In this document: positions 13,561 through 25,800 of the stretch, piece after piece
Layout: the number at the start of each line of letters is the position of its first letter
How positions within the stretch are numbered: the first letter of the stretch is position 1
Source of the DNA: Cylindrobasidium torrendii FP15055 ss-10
Lineage: Eukaryota; Basidiomycota; Agaricomycetes; Agaricales; Physalacriaceae
DNA: 64,000 nt
Assembly: GCA_000934385.1 (NCBI GenBank)
Contig: KN880496.1
Coordinates: forward strand, 1 to 64,000
Direction of reading: 5' to 3'
Position numbers and translations under genes: made by a program
Notes under the pieces: generated by a model
The model's input: the letters and a program-made list of their open reading frames with translations, nothing else
What the model was told of the DNA's origin: nothing
Databases searched by the model: none

Positions 13561-13756
13561 CGACAATCAGAAGTGGTTGAAATGTGAGAAGATGGCAGAA
13601 GCTTCACGTCCTGTGCACTAGATACACTATTACTATACTAGCAGGGAGCCGGGTGGCACTATTGAATGCGTCTGTGTCACGGATCACAGCCCTGCTGAAA
13701 TCTGTTACTGTTACAGCCTCTTGCTCTCTTACCACCATCTACCCCTGGCATAGACG

Positions 13757-15850
13757 ATGCCCAAAGCCCAAGGAAGTTCTCCTCTTGCTCGTGGATCAGC
13801 GTGTCGTTCGTGTCGGTGAGTTTATTTCATTTAGAAACAAGCAAATAGCCACTTATGAACGCCAGTAACCGTAAACTGGTACGTGCCTTTCGCGCCAATC
13901 CCGTGCGATGCCCGACGCGACTTTGTTTATAGAAATGCGACGCATCAAAGCCTGTTTGCAGACAATGCAACAAAATGAACCGTGCGGGAGAATGCCAGTA
14001 CGATGACAATACGGTGAAGAGCAGAACTCAGAAACTGCTCGAGAAACTATCGCAGCTGGAGGCCAGATTGCGCGAGCTCGAATCCGAAAACGCGAACGCA
14101 CAGGCAAGTGGATCGTCCCAGGGCGCGAGTTCGACCTCGAGCCCTGAATCGGACGCCTCCCCGCCGCCGGCATTCCCTTCGGCGATCAATGCGCTGGACA
14201 TGGACGATGCCCAGCTGGCAGCGCCGTATGCGTTCAGCCAATCTCAGTGGGCCCAGTCGACGCCCTCCTCGTCCTCGAGCTCCGTCGACCTGGCCACTGC
14301 CTCCGCCGTGCACGGAGCGACAATGCCGGACATGACCTGGTTGAGTTCCTCGCACTTATCGGCAGAAGGTGCAAACAATCCTGGTTTCGCTTTTGGCGTA
14401 ATCCCTCAGCCGTCCGACGCGTTACCCAGATGGGATCCAAAAACGCCTCTCCCGCAGGAGCACAAATCAACTCTGTAAGTTGGCCTATCCTCTTTCGGAT
14501 TCTATAGTGGGCGCTGAATCCAGACACACAGCCTCAAAGTATTCTACTCCCATCGTCACCAGCTATGGTTCGATGGAGACATCACCCGTTTCGACGAGGC
14601 GCTGGCGCAGACAATGTTCTTGACTCCACCACACGATTGTCTTCTCAACGCAATGTACCTCCTTGGCTGCCACTTTGCCCGCTCCCCGTACTATTCTGAG
14701 CTCGAAACCATCTTCTTCAACAAGACGCTCAATCACATTACTGCAGCACTCGATGCCTCAGATCGTTTGGTCGATGTCATCGAAGCGTCCTGCCTACTGG
14801 CTGTCTACCTCTACATTAATTGCCGCTTTCTCGAAGGCTATTGCCATGCGTTTTCCGCCGCGCGCCTGGCAGTCGGGCTTGGTCTACATCAGCTCATATC
14901 GGGCCAGTCTTCTCCGCCGATTCCAATACCACCACCGCAAACAGAGGACGAGATGCGACACCGAGTCTCTGCCTTCTGGCAAGTATTCATTGTGGATCGC
15001 TGCTGGACGATAGCAAACGGCCTGCCGCTCGCACTTCCAGACGGGGACAGCAACCACGCCAGAATCAAGACACCGTGGCCAGCCCCGATGCCCCACGACC
15101 CCGTCGATCCAGGAAATTATATCCCTGCCCTCCGTGCAAAATCCGTGGCCCTGCTCGAGAGGTCCGGCAGAATAAGCAGCGGTATGTGCGCCAGCAAGCC
15201 CCGGGGTGTTTCATGTACTCACTCCTCCCTGCCAGCAACGACCAGAGACGAGGAATACTGGACACAACATAACTCGGCGGAGATCGCTCTGAAGCGGCTC
15301 CTCGCTAGTTTACCCATGTTCGTCGGGTTCGACCCATGGCGTGTACAAGCCCCGTTCGTGGACGTCGACCTTTTCTCTATCCACACCTTTGTGCATGTTG
15401 CGACTATCCATTTGTACAAGGATATCAACCAGGAAGAGGCACTGAAGGCGCTGCGTACAGTCCTCTCGTACATCCGCCAACTGACTGACCCGGACTGGGA
15501 GTACCTGGACCCTACCATGAGCGTTCGTCTGCGACGTTCACTCCCTTCTTACACCGGGCTGACCCTTGATGCAGGCGGTATGGACATGTGCGGCGAGGGC
15601 GTACATCGGCATGGTCGCTCAGGCTATGACTATGGGCGCACACGCCTACTCTCTGGCTGTCGCCGAACAAGACCTTGACGTCCTGTGTAACGCTATGCAC
15701 GCCATGAGCGCTTACTTCCCTATCGCAGGTAAGCAATCAACGTAACAACTGAGTGGTTCACGGCGAGGTCTCACCGCGGTTTATCCAGGCGAACATGCAA
15801 AGAAAATCGAGCAAGAGCGCTTGTCGCTGAGGAGTGCCGCCATTTTATAG
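13757..15850 (+). CDS. Zn(II)2Cys6 transcription factor with fungal-specific regulatory domain
   Basis: Seven exons fit: 13757-13815, 13866-13878, 13933-14474, 14532-15181, 15236-15522, 15575-15728 and 15789-15850. Together they give 588 residues with unbroken phase. Splicing the first three creates a full binuclear zinc cluster with six cysteines (CRSC, KCD, VCRQC, GECQ). The second exon is only 13 bases and supplies the NRKL between the cysteine pairs. A leucine-containing coiled coil (about residues 45-70) follows, as in Gal4-type dimerising factors, then a Ser-rich linker. From about residue 210 comes the fungal-specific transcription factor domain (LLGCHFARSPYY, FWQVFIVDRCW). It is expected to bind DNA in the nucleus. 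Target genes are unknown; the divergent neighbour at 9-13 kb shares its upstream region. Confidence 0.9.
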
Positions 15851-16606
15851 TACCCTGAATAGCATATTTTCATACCATTTTAATGTAACCAACTGTAGCA
15901 TAAATTCCTTGATATTCTTTTGCTTTGCATGCACATTTTACACACTCTATGTACGACTTATCTATTCTCAGCTTGGATATCAGCGGCGCTATCAAGATAC
16001 CCATTTTTTCAAGGTGCACAGGTCAAAGAGCGAGACACGCTCGCTCGGGCTATGGTTTAGGTTGACAATTGGATACCTCCACCTCGCTTCGTCTAAGCTG
16101 ATGCCATCTCTACGGAATCTATAACCTCAGGGGTAGTGATTCTTTTTGCAGTAGAGACAAGGAAAAAGACCATGGGTCCCAACCGTGGACACTGCCAGCA
16201 GAAGCTTGTCCTTGCGACAGCAGTTGGGCTGAGCGAAGATGGAATCATTGCATGGAAAAGCGGCCCTTCTTTATGGAATGATCATCGTATGAATGTGTCA
16301 ATGTGAACCACTCGATCATTCAGAACAAAGGTCACAAAGGTGATCGCGGGATACTCATCATTGGACACGAGTGAGGTAGAGTATGGGAGATAACCTTGAG
16401 CTTCTGTTTGCTTGAGCATTGTAGCATCCTCCGCCCTCCCTTTCGCATCCAAGATGTACCGAATGGCTGCCACTGATATTCACTTTGTTCCCTTTGTTTT
16501 CTTTGTTCCCGTCGTTCCTTTGGTTTCTGTTCAATGTGCACGGACCATGATGCAAATTGATTCACATTTTATTCGTCGTGTAACCACTCATTAACTTCTC
16601 ACCACC
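15851..16606. other. Intergenic, no gene recognised
   Basis: No supported gene was seen. At about 16482-16530 there is a run of imperfect CTTTGTT/CCTTTGG repeats on the plus strand, a likely pyrimidine-rich leader or promoter for the next gene. Confidence 0.45.
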
Positions 16607-17167
16607 ATGTCCAACGCCATCGAAGTGCACGATAGCTCTTTGATTTCGCTGGACTTGCTGAAAGCCTACTGTAAGTTATTTCTCCCTGTCCCTTTCCCTA
16701 ACGCTATTTCTCATTACTACTGCGCAGTTACATGCGCACGCCGCATCAGATTGGGCCAAGAGTGTGGGTATCAGAAGCCGGGCCCATGCGTAGAGTGCTG
16801 CACACACAAGCAGAGATGTGACAGAGGCGAGGGCCTGCGGGTGGCCAAGGACATCAAAAACATGGAGATGCTGCTTTCTCTGACAGACAGCGTCAAGGAG
16901 CGGAAGGATGAACAACTTGTGATGGCTCGCAATGTCCGCAAAGTGGTGAAGCGTCTGGGGAAGAAACATGCCAGGATGCTCAAGTACTACGAATTGTACA
17001 TGAAGACCAAGAAAGCGCTAGCGGCCGAGGAAGTGAAAGCAGCAACGTGGAAGGCAGAGGCAAGGTCGCTCAAAGCAGAGTTGCTGGAGGCGCGAGCTCA
17101 AATCGCAGAGCTGCAGAGTGCTGGTTCTCCTTCTATTACACGTAGTGTACGCAAGCCTGCAAAGTAA
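16607..17167 (+). CDS. Small cysteine-rich coiled-coil protein, unknown function
   Basis: An ATG at 16607 opens a frame with one likely 57-base intron (16671-16727, GTAAGT...GCAG). Removing it leaves 167 residues. Because the intron length is a multiple of three, the unspliced frame is also open. Residues about 24-55 hold six cysteines spaced C-x10-C-x7-C-x2-C-C-x5-C, with basic residues between them, which resembles a divergent zinc-cluster DNA-binding motif. The rest is charged, heptad-like helix, including an Ala/Glu/Lys-rich stretch. It might be a small DNA-binding or dimerising protein, but no known family could be named. The gene lies tail to tail with the V-ATPase gene. Confidence 0.6.
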   Translation: MSNAIEVHDSSLISLDLLKAYCKLFLPVPFPNAISHYYCAVTCARRIRLGQECGYQKPGPCVECCTHKQRCDRGEGLRVAKDIKNMEMLLSLTDSVKERKDEQLVMARNVRKVVKRLGKKHARMLKYYELYMKTKKALAAEEVKAATWKAEARSLKAELLEARAQIAELQSAGSPSITRSVRKPAK

Positions 17168-17549
17168 AGTCACTTGTTGAATGTATTCCGTGCTATTACC
17201 CATGCTACTACGCGATTTTCTCGTGGGCCCGTTTTGTAGGCCGAAAACAGGCAAAGCTAGCTTCGCCGTACCTCATCCCAGAGAATTGTCTACACCGTTT
17301 ACCTACATACGAAAACCCTACAACAACTTGTGCTTGCAATATAAAGACCAGGCTGCATCACGAACACTAAACTCACCATCCTCTGCCCACACGCCGACTG
17401 TGCTTTTACTTGTCTGCCGCCTCGTATCACTCCCAGTCAAGGACACGATCCATTTGTCATTCATTCGGCGTTGGATATTGGTCAAAAATGTGTCCATTTC
17501 AAACAACAAGCACATGCGTATACGCAGCCAAGACAGATAGAGCCCTACA
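17168..17549. other. Short intergenic region between convergent genes
   Basis: Nothing coding was seen. It should contain the 3' ends of the small Cys-rich gene and the V-ATPase gene. Confidence 0.45.
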
Positions 17550-20257
17550 CTACTCCTTGAACTCCCCGTCCGCAAATGTCAACGGCGTAAACTGATATCC
17601 TCCTCCCTCAAAGTGCTTCGAGTTCGCCTCAACCCAATGCAAACGTAGCGCATGCAAGAATGCCGAAAGGCCTTCCATAATGCACAGGATAAACACCGTA
17701 AGCACGAACCACAATGCACCGACAATAATCAGGCCAATCCATCCGAGTGCCCCGCTAGGGTTCAAGAAACCCTCGATGGTCATACTCCAGAGAACCTCGG
17801 ACAGCTGCGCATGCGCAAGCGACAATGCCCAGAGTCGGAGGTACGAAGCTGTGTGCGAAATACATCCCAGGCAGAACTCAATGGTGTGGATCACCTGGTG
17901 AATGACCACCTCGCCAAAGTCATGTTCCTCCTAGAAAACATGTCAGATCAAAGTCTGCCAGGGTGCAGAAACAACATACATGTTCCTCTCCATCAGCGTC
18001 GGGCGCGGTACCATTGCCCTCTTCTTCAGCCTCAAGAGCCTCATCGGTGCTTGCAGGATGCTCGTCGTGGTTCAGGCCAACGTAGCCCTGCTCGTGGATG
18101 CGCTTCATCTCCTTCCAGGCGAGGTACGGCTTGGTGATCAGCAGCCAGGGCACGCAAACGGCGGCGAGAAGAAGCAAGACTGTCTGCACAAGACTTTGGC
18201 CGCGATACAGTGGCTGCTCGACGGTTCCCGGAGAGAGGAACATCGAGATGAGCATGTTGAGAAGCGAAGGCGGGGCAGCGCTGGTTTGGCTCCAGTCGAT
18301 AGACCATTTGTACAATATACAGACGACCAGGTAGCCAAAGATTGACATCAGGAAGATAATCTGGGGAACGAAGTTGGCCCAGACATCGACCATGCGTTTG
18401 AAGCGGAAGTGGTTGGGAAGTTGAAGGCAAAGGGCAAAAGTCATCTGAGGAGGAATCAGCAAGGCAGCAACAGCAAGAGACAGAACCATACGTGAATGAC
18501 ACCAAGGACAATGGACATCTTCATCTTGTACGAGTTGACAAAGACAAGGTTGTTGTCAGCGCCATGCCAGCCTGGGTCGAGGCCGAAGGGGTAACGGTGG
18601 GATCCGATTTCGCCAGTGACTTTGGTCCCGTTGGTCTCAGGGAATTCCCACGCGGAGTGCCAGATATGCAAGCTCTTGGAGAAGACGTCGTTGTACATCA
18701 GCCCAGTATAGATGGAGAAGATGCCCATGAGAAGGATAATGTAGCGACCGCTACCAAAGCCATCAGTACGAACTCATTTAAGCGTAGACAGTCCACGCAC
18801 TAGAAGAATTGACCAATAATTTCTCCCAAGTCTGCCTTGCTGAGCTTCCTTTCCGCAAGAACCATGTACAAGGCGGCGAAGAAGATAATGAAGCCGTGGC
18901 CAATATCACCAAACATGACGGCAAACAGGAAGGGGAAGGTGACAACAGCGAAAAGGCCGGGGTTGACCTCCTGGTACGCGGCAATACCGTAACTGTCCAT
19001 GATGGTCTGGAAGCCTTCCGTGAATTTGTTTGTCTTGTGGTATGTCGGTGGTGTCTTTGACGTCCTGAGTTCATGTAGAATAGGAGGAACACTAGTGCCG
19101 GACTCCTCTGTGGCATGACGAAGGGCAACTTGAATCTTGGTGATATCGCGAGTGGGAACCCAGCCTTCTGCGATGAGTGTTTTCCTGCGAACGTCGTAGT
19201 TGAAAAAATTGAGTGTCTCGTAGATCAACTTCTCCTTCTTGACGACGTCCTGCCAGCTCCGTAGGCTCTCCCCGATCTTGACAATTTCTGAGCGACGGTT
19301 GGAGCCAGTGTTGTAGAGAACCGTCTCAAGATCCTCCAGACGAACGGTGACTTCGCGCAGGGCATCGGCGCGTTTGTCCGCATTGGCGTCGATGGGGTAC
19401 AGAGTGGCGCCCATGGACTCGGCCACCTTCCTGATCTTAGACAAGAGAGCATCTCCGTGTGCGAATATGATAAACACGTTCTTGCGCGTTTCGGAGCCAG
19501 TGGCTGGGTCAACGAAAGGCTCCTGGATGTCCGTGTGGTTCATGTACAAATTTCCGCGGAGAACACGCCAAAGAACGCGCTCAAAGGTGGGGATGCGTGT
19601 CCTGTCGATGGTGCCGGTAACAAATTCGAGGTCGAACTGGACATTGGAATTGGATGAAAAGTTGTTCTCGCGGTCATCGTGTTGGAGAAGCGGTGCCGAG
19701 CTGTCGTCGAACGAGGTCCGGATGTCGGATTGCTGGCCCTGCGCCTTGGAATGGATTTAGGAGTGACTTTGGAGCACAGAGAGCAGAACTCACCCTGTCG
19801 AAGAAGACAGCCGTCTCACGGAGAACATGCTTGGCTTCAATGAGCTCCTTTGTGCGCGTGCTCAGCGTCTGATAGCTCTCGTTCATCTTGGTCAGGCGTT
19901 GCTCATGCTCGGCCAGGGTGACGTCCAGTTCGTCGATGGTTTGCGCAGCGCGGGGTCCAACGGTGATGAGCGGGGCAGAGTCGTAAAGAGGACGGATGGG
20001 CACCACGTCCTTCTCAGCTCCCAGCTGAGATGAGAAGAAGCGGACGCGCCGGGCCATTTCGTCGATGCGACGGATCTCGCCGACGAAGGAGCGTTGGAAA
20101 GGATTGACATTGGGGTTGAGCTACAAATGATTAGCTAGTGGTAGAAGAAGGTCAAATGAACGCATACATCCTTGAACTGAACATTTCCGAGCTCGCCCAG
20201 CTCGGCTACGGTGTCGTGGGCTACTTCCGTTGGCACGAAAAGCTGCACCAAGCTCAT
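17550..20257 (-). CDS. V-type proton ATPase subunit a (Vph1/Stv1-like)
   Basis: Six exons on the minus strand chain without phase errors: 20257-20168, 20120-19794, 19738-18801, 18750-18492, 18444-17980 and 17930-17550, giving 819 residues. The protein is the large membrane subunit of the Vo sector, which carries protons across vacuolar or endomembranes. The N terminus reads [20 protein letters not shown], a hallmark of the family. The membrane half contains [12 protein letters not shown] and [19 protein letters not shown], whose first arginine matches the proton-path arginine (R735 in yeast Vph1). An acidic loop lies before the final helices. The in-frame residues just upstream (GSEQ) resemble the family's usual first residues, so a short additional 5' exon may exist. 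Identification is secure; only the first few residues are uncertain. Confidence 0.93.
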
Positions 20258-20577
20258 CTGCTCTGACCCTGTTTCCTCCGTGAGCAACACCAATTGAGTC
20301 TTCCTTGCAACATACGGAGCAGGCTTGGGTACTCGTCCATTGTCGGCGAAAGTTAGTGTTGGTTCTGGGTAAGGTTGGTGGCGGCGCACAGGGGGATCGG
20401 AGTTCGGCTCGCAAGCACGTACAAACAAAGAATGCAATCACTCTAAGTCGAACAATATTCGGTCCAAGAGCTGTATCATGAAAGCACTGGGTATCTGTAG
20501 GATGATTTTTCAAACAACACAATCAAATTTAGGGTCGTTCGATACGCTTTGTAGGTTGTAGTCTGCCATAATCACCA
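20258..20577. other. Upstream region of the V-ATPase gene
   Basis: This 320-base interval should hold the V-ATPase promoter and perhaps a short first exon. No other gene was seen. Confidence 0.4.
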
Positions 20578-21440
20578 TTAATTCTCATCACTACCCTTCC
20601 CTCCTAGTTCCCCCTTCACTTGATCCACCGCGCCCTGAACTTGGTCCACTTTATCTTGCAGTCTGGAAAACTCAGGCCACGCTTCAGTCGCCTTCTTCAA
20701 CCACTCTTTGTATTCTGGTCCATCCTTCTGCTGGCTCATTTTCCACTCGCGAAGTATGTACGTGCTTTCGCAATGTCCAACTTTCCTTGCTTTTCCACGA
20801 TTCCAATACATCATCCTTGACCTCGTTAAGCTTTTTCTCGAGTCTGAATGGTGCGCAAGTGCTGAAGAAACAGGCCGAGTCGTATGGCATCTCTCGGTTT
20901 GCTGATATCCCATTCAGGACAGTTCGCATCGGCAATCTATATGTCCGACTGCATCTATACATCGCATTGGTCAGCGCTGGAGTGCCGCGGTCGGTTGTAC
21001 ACGCACCTTATCTAGGATAGTCTATGAACGATGTTTGCTGAATGGCGTCCGCCGCCTTGGGATTCAGAACGTCGCCCATGATGCGCAGAATAGGCGTACG
21101 CGCGAGCGAGAGGTGGATAAACCAAACACTGGGAAGTCGTACATTCCAAGAGAAGTCAGGAGTCGGCACGCCATAGTCAAATAATAGCAAGCCTGGTCGG
21201 CTCCTTTATCTGGATCCATATTGCCTAGCTTGCACTCGAGAAATGCAAGCGGGAGAAGTAACGCTTGAAATGTGTCAGAGAAGCAATGATCCAACGCAAA
21301 CGGTGTTTACATACCAGGAAGTTTGTCAATATGTTCTTGTCGGCGAGGCGAATTGCTGTCTGAGATTCCAAGTTGCCTTGGAACATCCGAGCAGTCGCTA
21401 TGCATGGGTGAATGAGCCGACTTCGGTGAGTATGATTGCC
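20578..21440 (-). pseudogene. Truncated, frameshifted copy of the 3' end of the 9-13 kb gene
   Basis: The minus strand repeats, in the same order, the last coding blocks of the large gene. The order is a DSN-rich segment (PRQLGISDSN), a block with LTSLGMYDFPVFGL, a block with ADANCPEWDISKPR, and the charged C terminus (REWKMSQQKDG). Nothing matching the first three quarters of the parent is present upstream. Within the last exon, four extra bases around 20757 (GTATGTAC here, against GCAC in the parent near 9400, plus strand) shift the frame between the KESWTLRK and REWKMSQQ blocks. The truncation together with the frameshift argues for a dead duplicate rather than a short gene. Confidence 0.75.
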
Positions 21441-22855
21441 TAAAGATTGAACAAGACAAGTGGTTCAGCGCACGCACGGTGCCCGAAGTCCGAGGAGGAT
21501 GGTATGTATAGATATTGAGTTGTTCTTTGATCTCTCGCGAAACTTGGATTACTGCCCTGAGGGGATTACAATCAAATTCCATTCAAGGACCCAAAGCTTA
21601 AAGGGCCATCTGATTTGTGGGATGTGGCATCTCATCGTTGAAACTGATTCTGAAATCAGGGAGTTGTCTTTGTCAATTGTCTGCCTCGGCCATTGGGTCG
21701 CTAACGACTGCTAGCTCCGCTAAGAATATGAAAGACGATATCACACTCTTGCTTTCGACGACGAGAAGTCGAGTCATATCGTCAACGGGATTCCTACTCA
21801 GCCGCGGCTACACGAGGGTGAAATGTGGCGATTCTTTTGCAGCAGACGAGCGGAAAACGAGGCTGTAGCAAGTATCGATGAATAATGATGCAAGGAAGAG
21901 GGCAGGCTACATGGAGACTTTTTTGCGAAGTGGCCTGCTGGAATGAACGCGCTGCAGGGAACCAGCCTGTGATCGATGGATAGTGACAACCCCAGGGTGA
22001 CGGATCGCGAGTGGCACAACCAGTTCGTGGGTGTATACCGCCACATTCACAGAACCGGCAGTCAGACGACTCAGTCTGCGACATGGCGGGACACATGGAG
22101 ACGAGTCTGAGGAGTCGCGGCTAGTCAGATGCTGACTGTGTTCCGCAGTTGGTGGATGGGAATGCATAGGTACTGACCTGGGCTGCAGTTGTCAATGCAG
22201 GCGATACGAAACTGATGAGCGTTGTGTGATTTGGCGCTGGGCATCCATAGTGAAGACAAACATACTGCAAAACATATCCAGAGGGGCTGCTGGCGGGACG
22301 TGACGTGGCAGCACTGAATGCAGAGGTCTAGCCGGGGCGTCAGCAGACTAGGTCATGGGCATGCGCCGAAATGGCCTGCAGAGGGCCAGTCTGCGTCTGG
22401 GAACGGCTGGGAAGCGACCCCAACGTTCTCACGGGAGATTACGGTGCCCATACGCAATAGATTCCTCGCGGGCGCATCGTGGCGCAGTGCGCTGACTCTC
22501 CCAGCCCCGTCCCGGCGGCGAATCTGGCAATCTCGGCAATCCGGCCGGGATTTAAAACTCCGATCGGTGAAAGTTTACAAAACTGCCTGGATCAGCTGGG
22601 CACCATCACCGTCTCTTTTCTCGTCGCCCATCAATAGAGGTGCGCCCCCACATCGCTGTCCATCGCATTTCTCCGCCATTCTGATCGTTTTCCCCAGGCA
22701 ATTTTTGCCATCCTTAGATTTGAGCGGCCCTTGTTTTTTACGCTCAGCCTTTGTGCGCATTCTGCGTTAATTTTTCATATCCCACGGTGCGCAAGACTCA
22801 AACACATATACGCGCCTACAATCGCTTACATCGCACTCATCCACAGACCATAGAC
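21441..22855. other. Intergenic and upstream region of elongation factor 3
   Basis: No supported gene was seen in this 1.4-kb stretch. The last 250 bases are rich in pyrimidine runs (around 22600-22740), as expected for the promoter and leader of a highly expressed fungal gene. Confidence 0.5.
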
Positions 22856-25800
22856 ATGCCCGCTGCGACTGCAGTATCCAACCCTTCTTCAATTCCTTCC
22901 CCAGCCGATCTCAAGGCCGCCATGAGCTCCCAAATCGACATCGCCGCCCTCTTCGCAGGTGACAAGGCGTCCCGTGACTCCGCCGCAGCCACCCTCGCTG
23001 TTGCTGCCCAAAAGGAAGGCCCTGCCGCCCTCGTCGCTGCCGGTTTCGGTCCTGCCGTCACCAAGGCGCTCGCCGACAAAAAGTCCCCTGCTGCGCGGGA
23101 GGGCGCTGCCGACGCTGTCGCCGCCCTCGCCAAGAACGGCGCTATCAAGGCTCTCGAGCCCATCTTCGCAGAGTCTGGCATCTTCGCCGCCCTTCTCGAG
23201 GGTTTCGCGGACAAGATGCCCGGTCCACGCAACGCTGCTGTCGAGGCCGTTCGCGCTTTTGCCGAGAACATGAACCCTTGGGGCGCTGCAAACATTCTTC
23301 CTCCTCTTCTCCACGAACTCCAGACTGCCGGAAAGTGGCAGATCAAGACTGGCTCGTTCGTCGCGTTCAACCAACTCGTCGCTTCTGCCCCGCTCCAGAT
23401 GGCCAAGCTTATGCCCAGCATCATCCCTGTCCTCTCTGAGACCATCTGGGACACCAAGGCCGACGTCAAGAAGGCTGCTCGTGATTCGCTCACAAAGGCT
23501 TGCGCGCTTGTTTCCAACAAGGATATTGAACGTTTCATTCCCGCTCTTATCAAGGCTCTAATCAATCCGGTCGAGGAGGTTCCCAACACCATCTCGCTTC
23601 TCTCGGCCACGACATTCGTTACCGAAGTTGATTCGGCCACTCTTTCTCTTATGGCTCCCCTCCTCCAGCGCGGTCTGACGGAGAAGCTCACGGCAACGAA
23701 GCGCAAGGTCGCTGTGTAAGTCTCCACCCATTCTAGCCTATGCTTCGCGTCATTAACCCGTTGTTAGCATCATCGATAACATGGCCAAGCTCGTCGACTC
23801 CGAGGTTACCGTCCGTCCCTTCTTGCCCAAGCTCCTCCCGGGTCTGCTCAAGATCGAGACCACTACCGGCGACCCTGAGGCTCGTACTGTCATCAACCGT
23901 GCCATTAACACCCTTCGTGAGGTTGGCAAGGTTCCCGCCGACAGCGATGGCTCCGACCTCCCGCCCATCAAGGTCGCAGACACCGCCAACATGACCGCAT
24001 CCGTCGCTGCTATTTACAAAAAGCTCGGTGGAGAAGTTCCTGTTGCCAACGTCGCGGTCATCTACGCCTCGTCTCTCGCTGCCAACCTTACCAACGGCCA
24101 TAACTTTGACGTCCCCCAGTGGGATCTCATTGCACCTTACCTCGCCTTCGCGGCTGCAACTCCCGACCCAGTCACTGTCGCTCGTGAGTGGGTTGTCCGT
24201 TCTGCTACCGAGGACCTCGACGAGGGTGAGGCTCTTGAGGATGAGGAGGAGGGTGAAGACCTGTGCAACTGCGAGTTCTCCCTTGCCTATGGTGCCAAGA
24301 TTCTTCTCAACACCGCCACCCTCCGTCTCAAGCGTGGCCACCGTTACGGCCTTTGCGGTAAGAACGGTACTGGAAAGTCTACCCTCATGCGCGCCATTAC
24401 CAACGGCCAGGTCGAGGGCTTCCCATCTCCCGATGAGGTCCGCACCTTCTATGTCGAGCACGATATCGACGGCTCCGAGGAGGACACCTCTGTCCTTGAG
24501 TTCATTCTCTCCGACAAGCGTGTCATCGTCTCCAGGGAGGAGATCATCGAGACTCTCGCCTCCGTCGGTTTCTCCGATGAGCGCCAGGGTCACGCCATTG
24601 GCTCCCTCTCTGGTGGTTGGAAGATGAAGCTCGCCCTTGCCCGCGCCATGCTCTTCAAGGCCGATATCCTGCTCCTCGACGAGCCCACCAATCATTTGGA
24701 TGTTGTCAACGTCGCATGGCTCGAGAACTACCTCACGTCTCTTACGACCTGCACGTCTAGTGAGTCTCATCCGTTACTTTGTTTTGCGCTGGCTGACGCT
24801 GCCTAGTCATTGTTTCTCACGACTCTGGTTTCCTCAACAACACTATCACCGACGTCCTTCACCTCAACCGCTTCAAGCTTCGCCGCTACCGCGGCAACCT
24901 CGAGAAGTTCGTGGCGCAAGTTCCTGAGGCCAAGTCCTACTACACTCTCGAGGCTGCTGAGGACTACAAGTTCAAGCTCCCCGACCCACCTCTGCTCGAT
25001 GGTGTCAAGACCAAGGAGAAGTCGCTTTTGAAGATGTTGGTCTCTGATCCACTTTCTTGACTAGGTTTCACTAACCCTTTCTCAGGCGCAAAGTTAACTT
25101 CCAGTACCCGACTGCGCCCGTACAACAACTCTTCGACATCGACCTCCAGGTTTCCCTCTCCTCGCGTGTTGCCGTTCTCGGTCCCAACGGTTCCGGAAAG
25201 TCTACTCTCGTCAAGCTCCTCATCGGTGACATGGAGCCCAACAAGGGTGGTGAAATCTGGAAGCACCCTAACTTGGTTATTGGCTATGTCGCTCAGCACG
25301 CCTTCCACCATATCGACCACCATCTCGACAAGACTCCGCTTGAGTACATGCTCTGGCGTTACCAGACTGGCGAGGATATGGAGGAGATGACCAAGGCTAA
25401 CCGCATCATTTCCGAGGAGGAGGCTGCTAAGATGAAGGAGGGTTCCGCAATTGTCATCGAGGGCGTCAAGCGCTTCATTGACGAGATTGTTGCTCGCAAG
25501 AAACTGAAGCAGTCGTACGAGTACGAGTGTACCCTCAAAGGTCTTTCGTCGTCGGAGAACTTCTGGTTGCCACGTGACGAGCTCATCAAGCGTGGATTCG
25601 AGAAGGCTAGTGTTATTTCTGACTCCAGTTGTGATTATTACTGACCCCCTCCGCAGAAGGTCCTCGAGGTCGATACCCGCGAGGCTCAGCGCCTTGGTCT
25701 TCTGCGCCCTCTCGTTCGTCGGGAGATCGAGAAGCACATGGCCGACTTTGGTCTCGAGCCCGAGTTCGTCTCCCACAACACCATGCGTGGTCTCTCTGGT

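Noticed and set aside
22837..24770. Long minus-strand frames across elongation factor 3
   Set aside because: They mirror the strongly biased codon use of the plus-strand EF-3 gene and contain no family motif.
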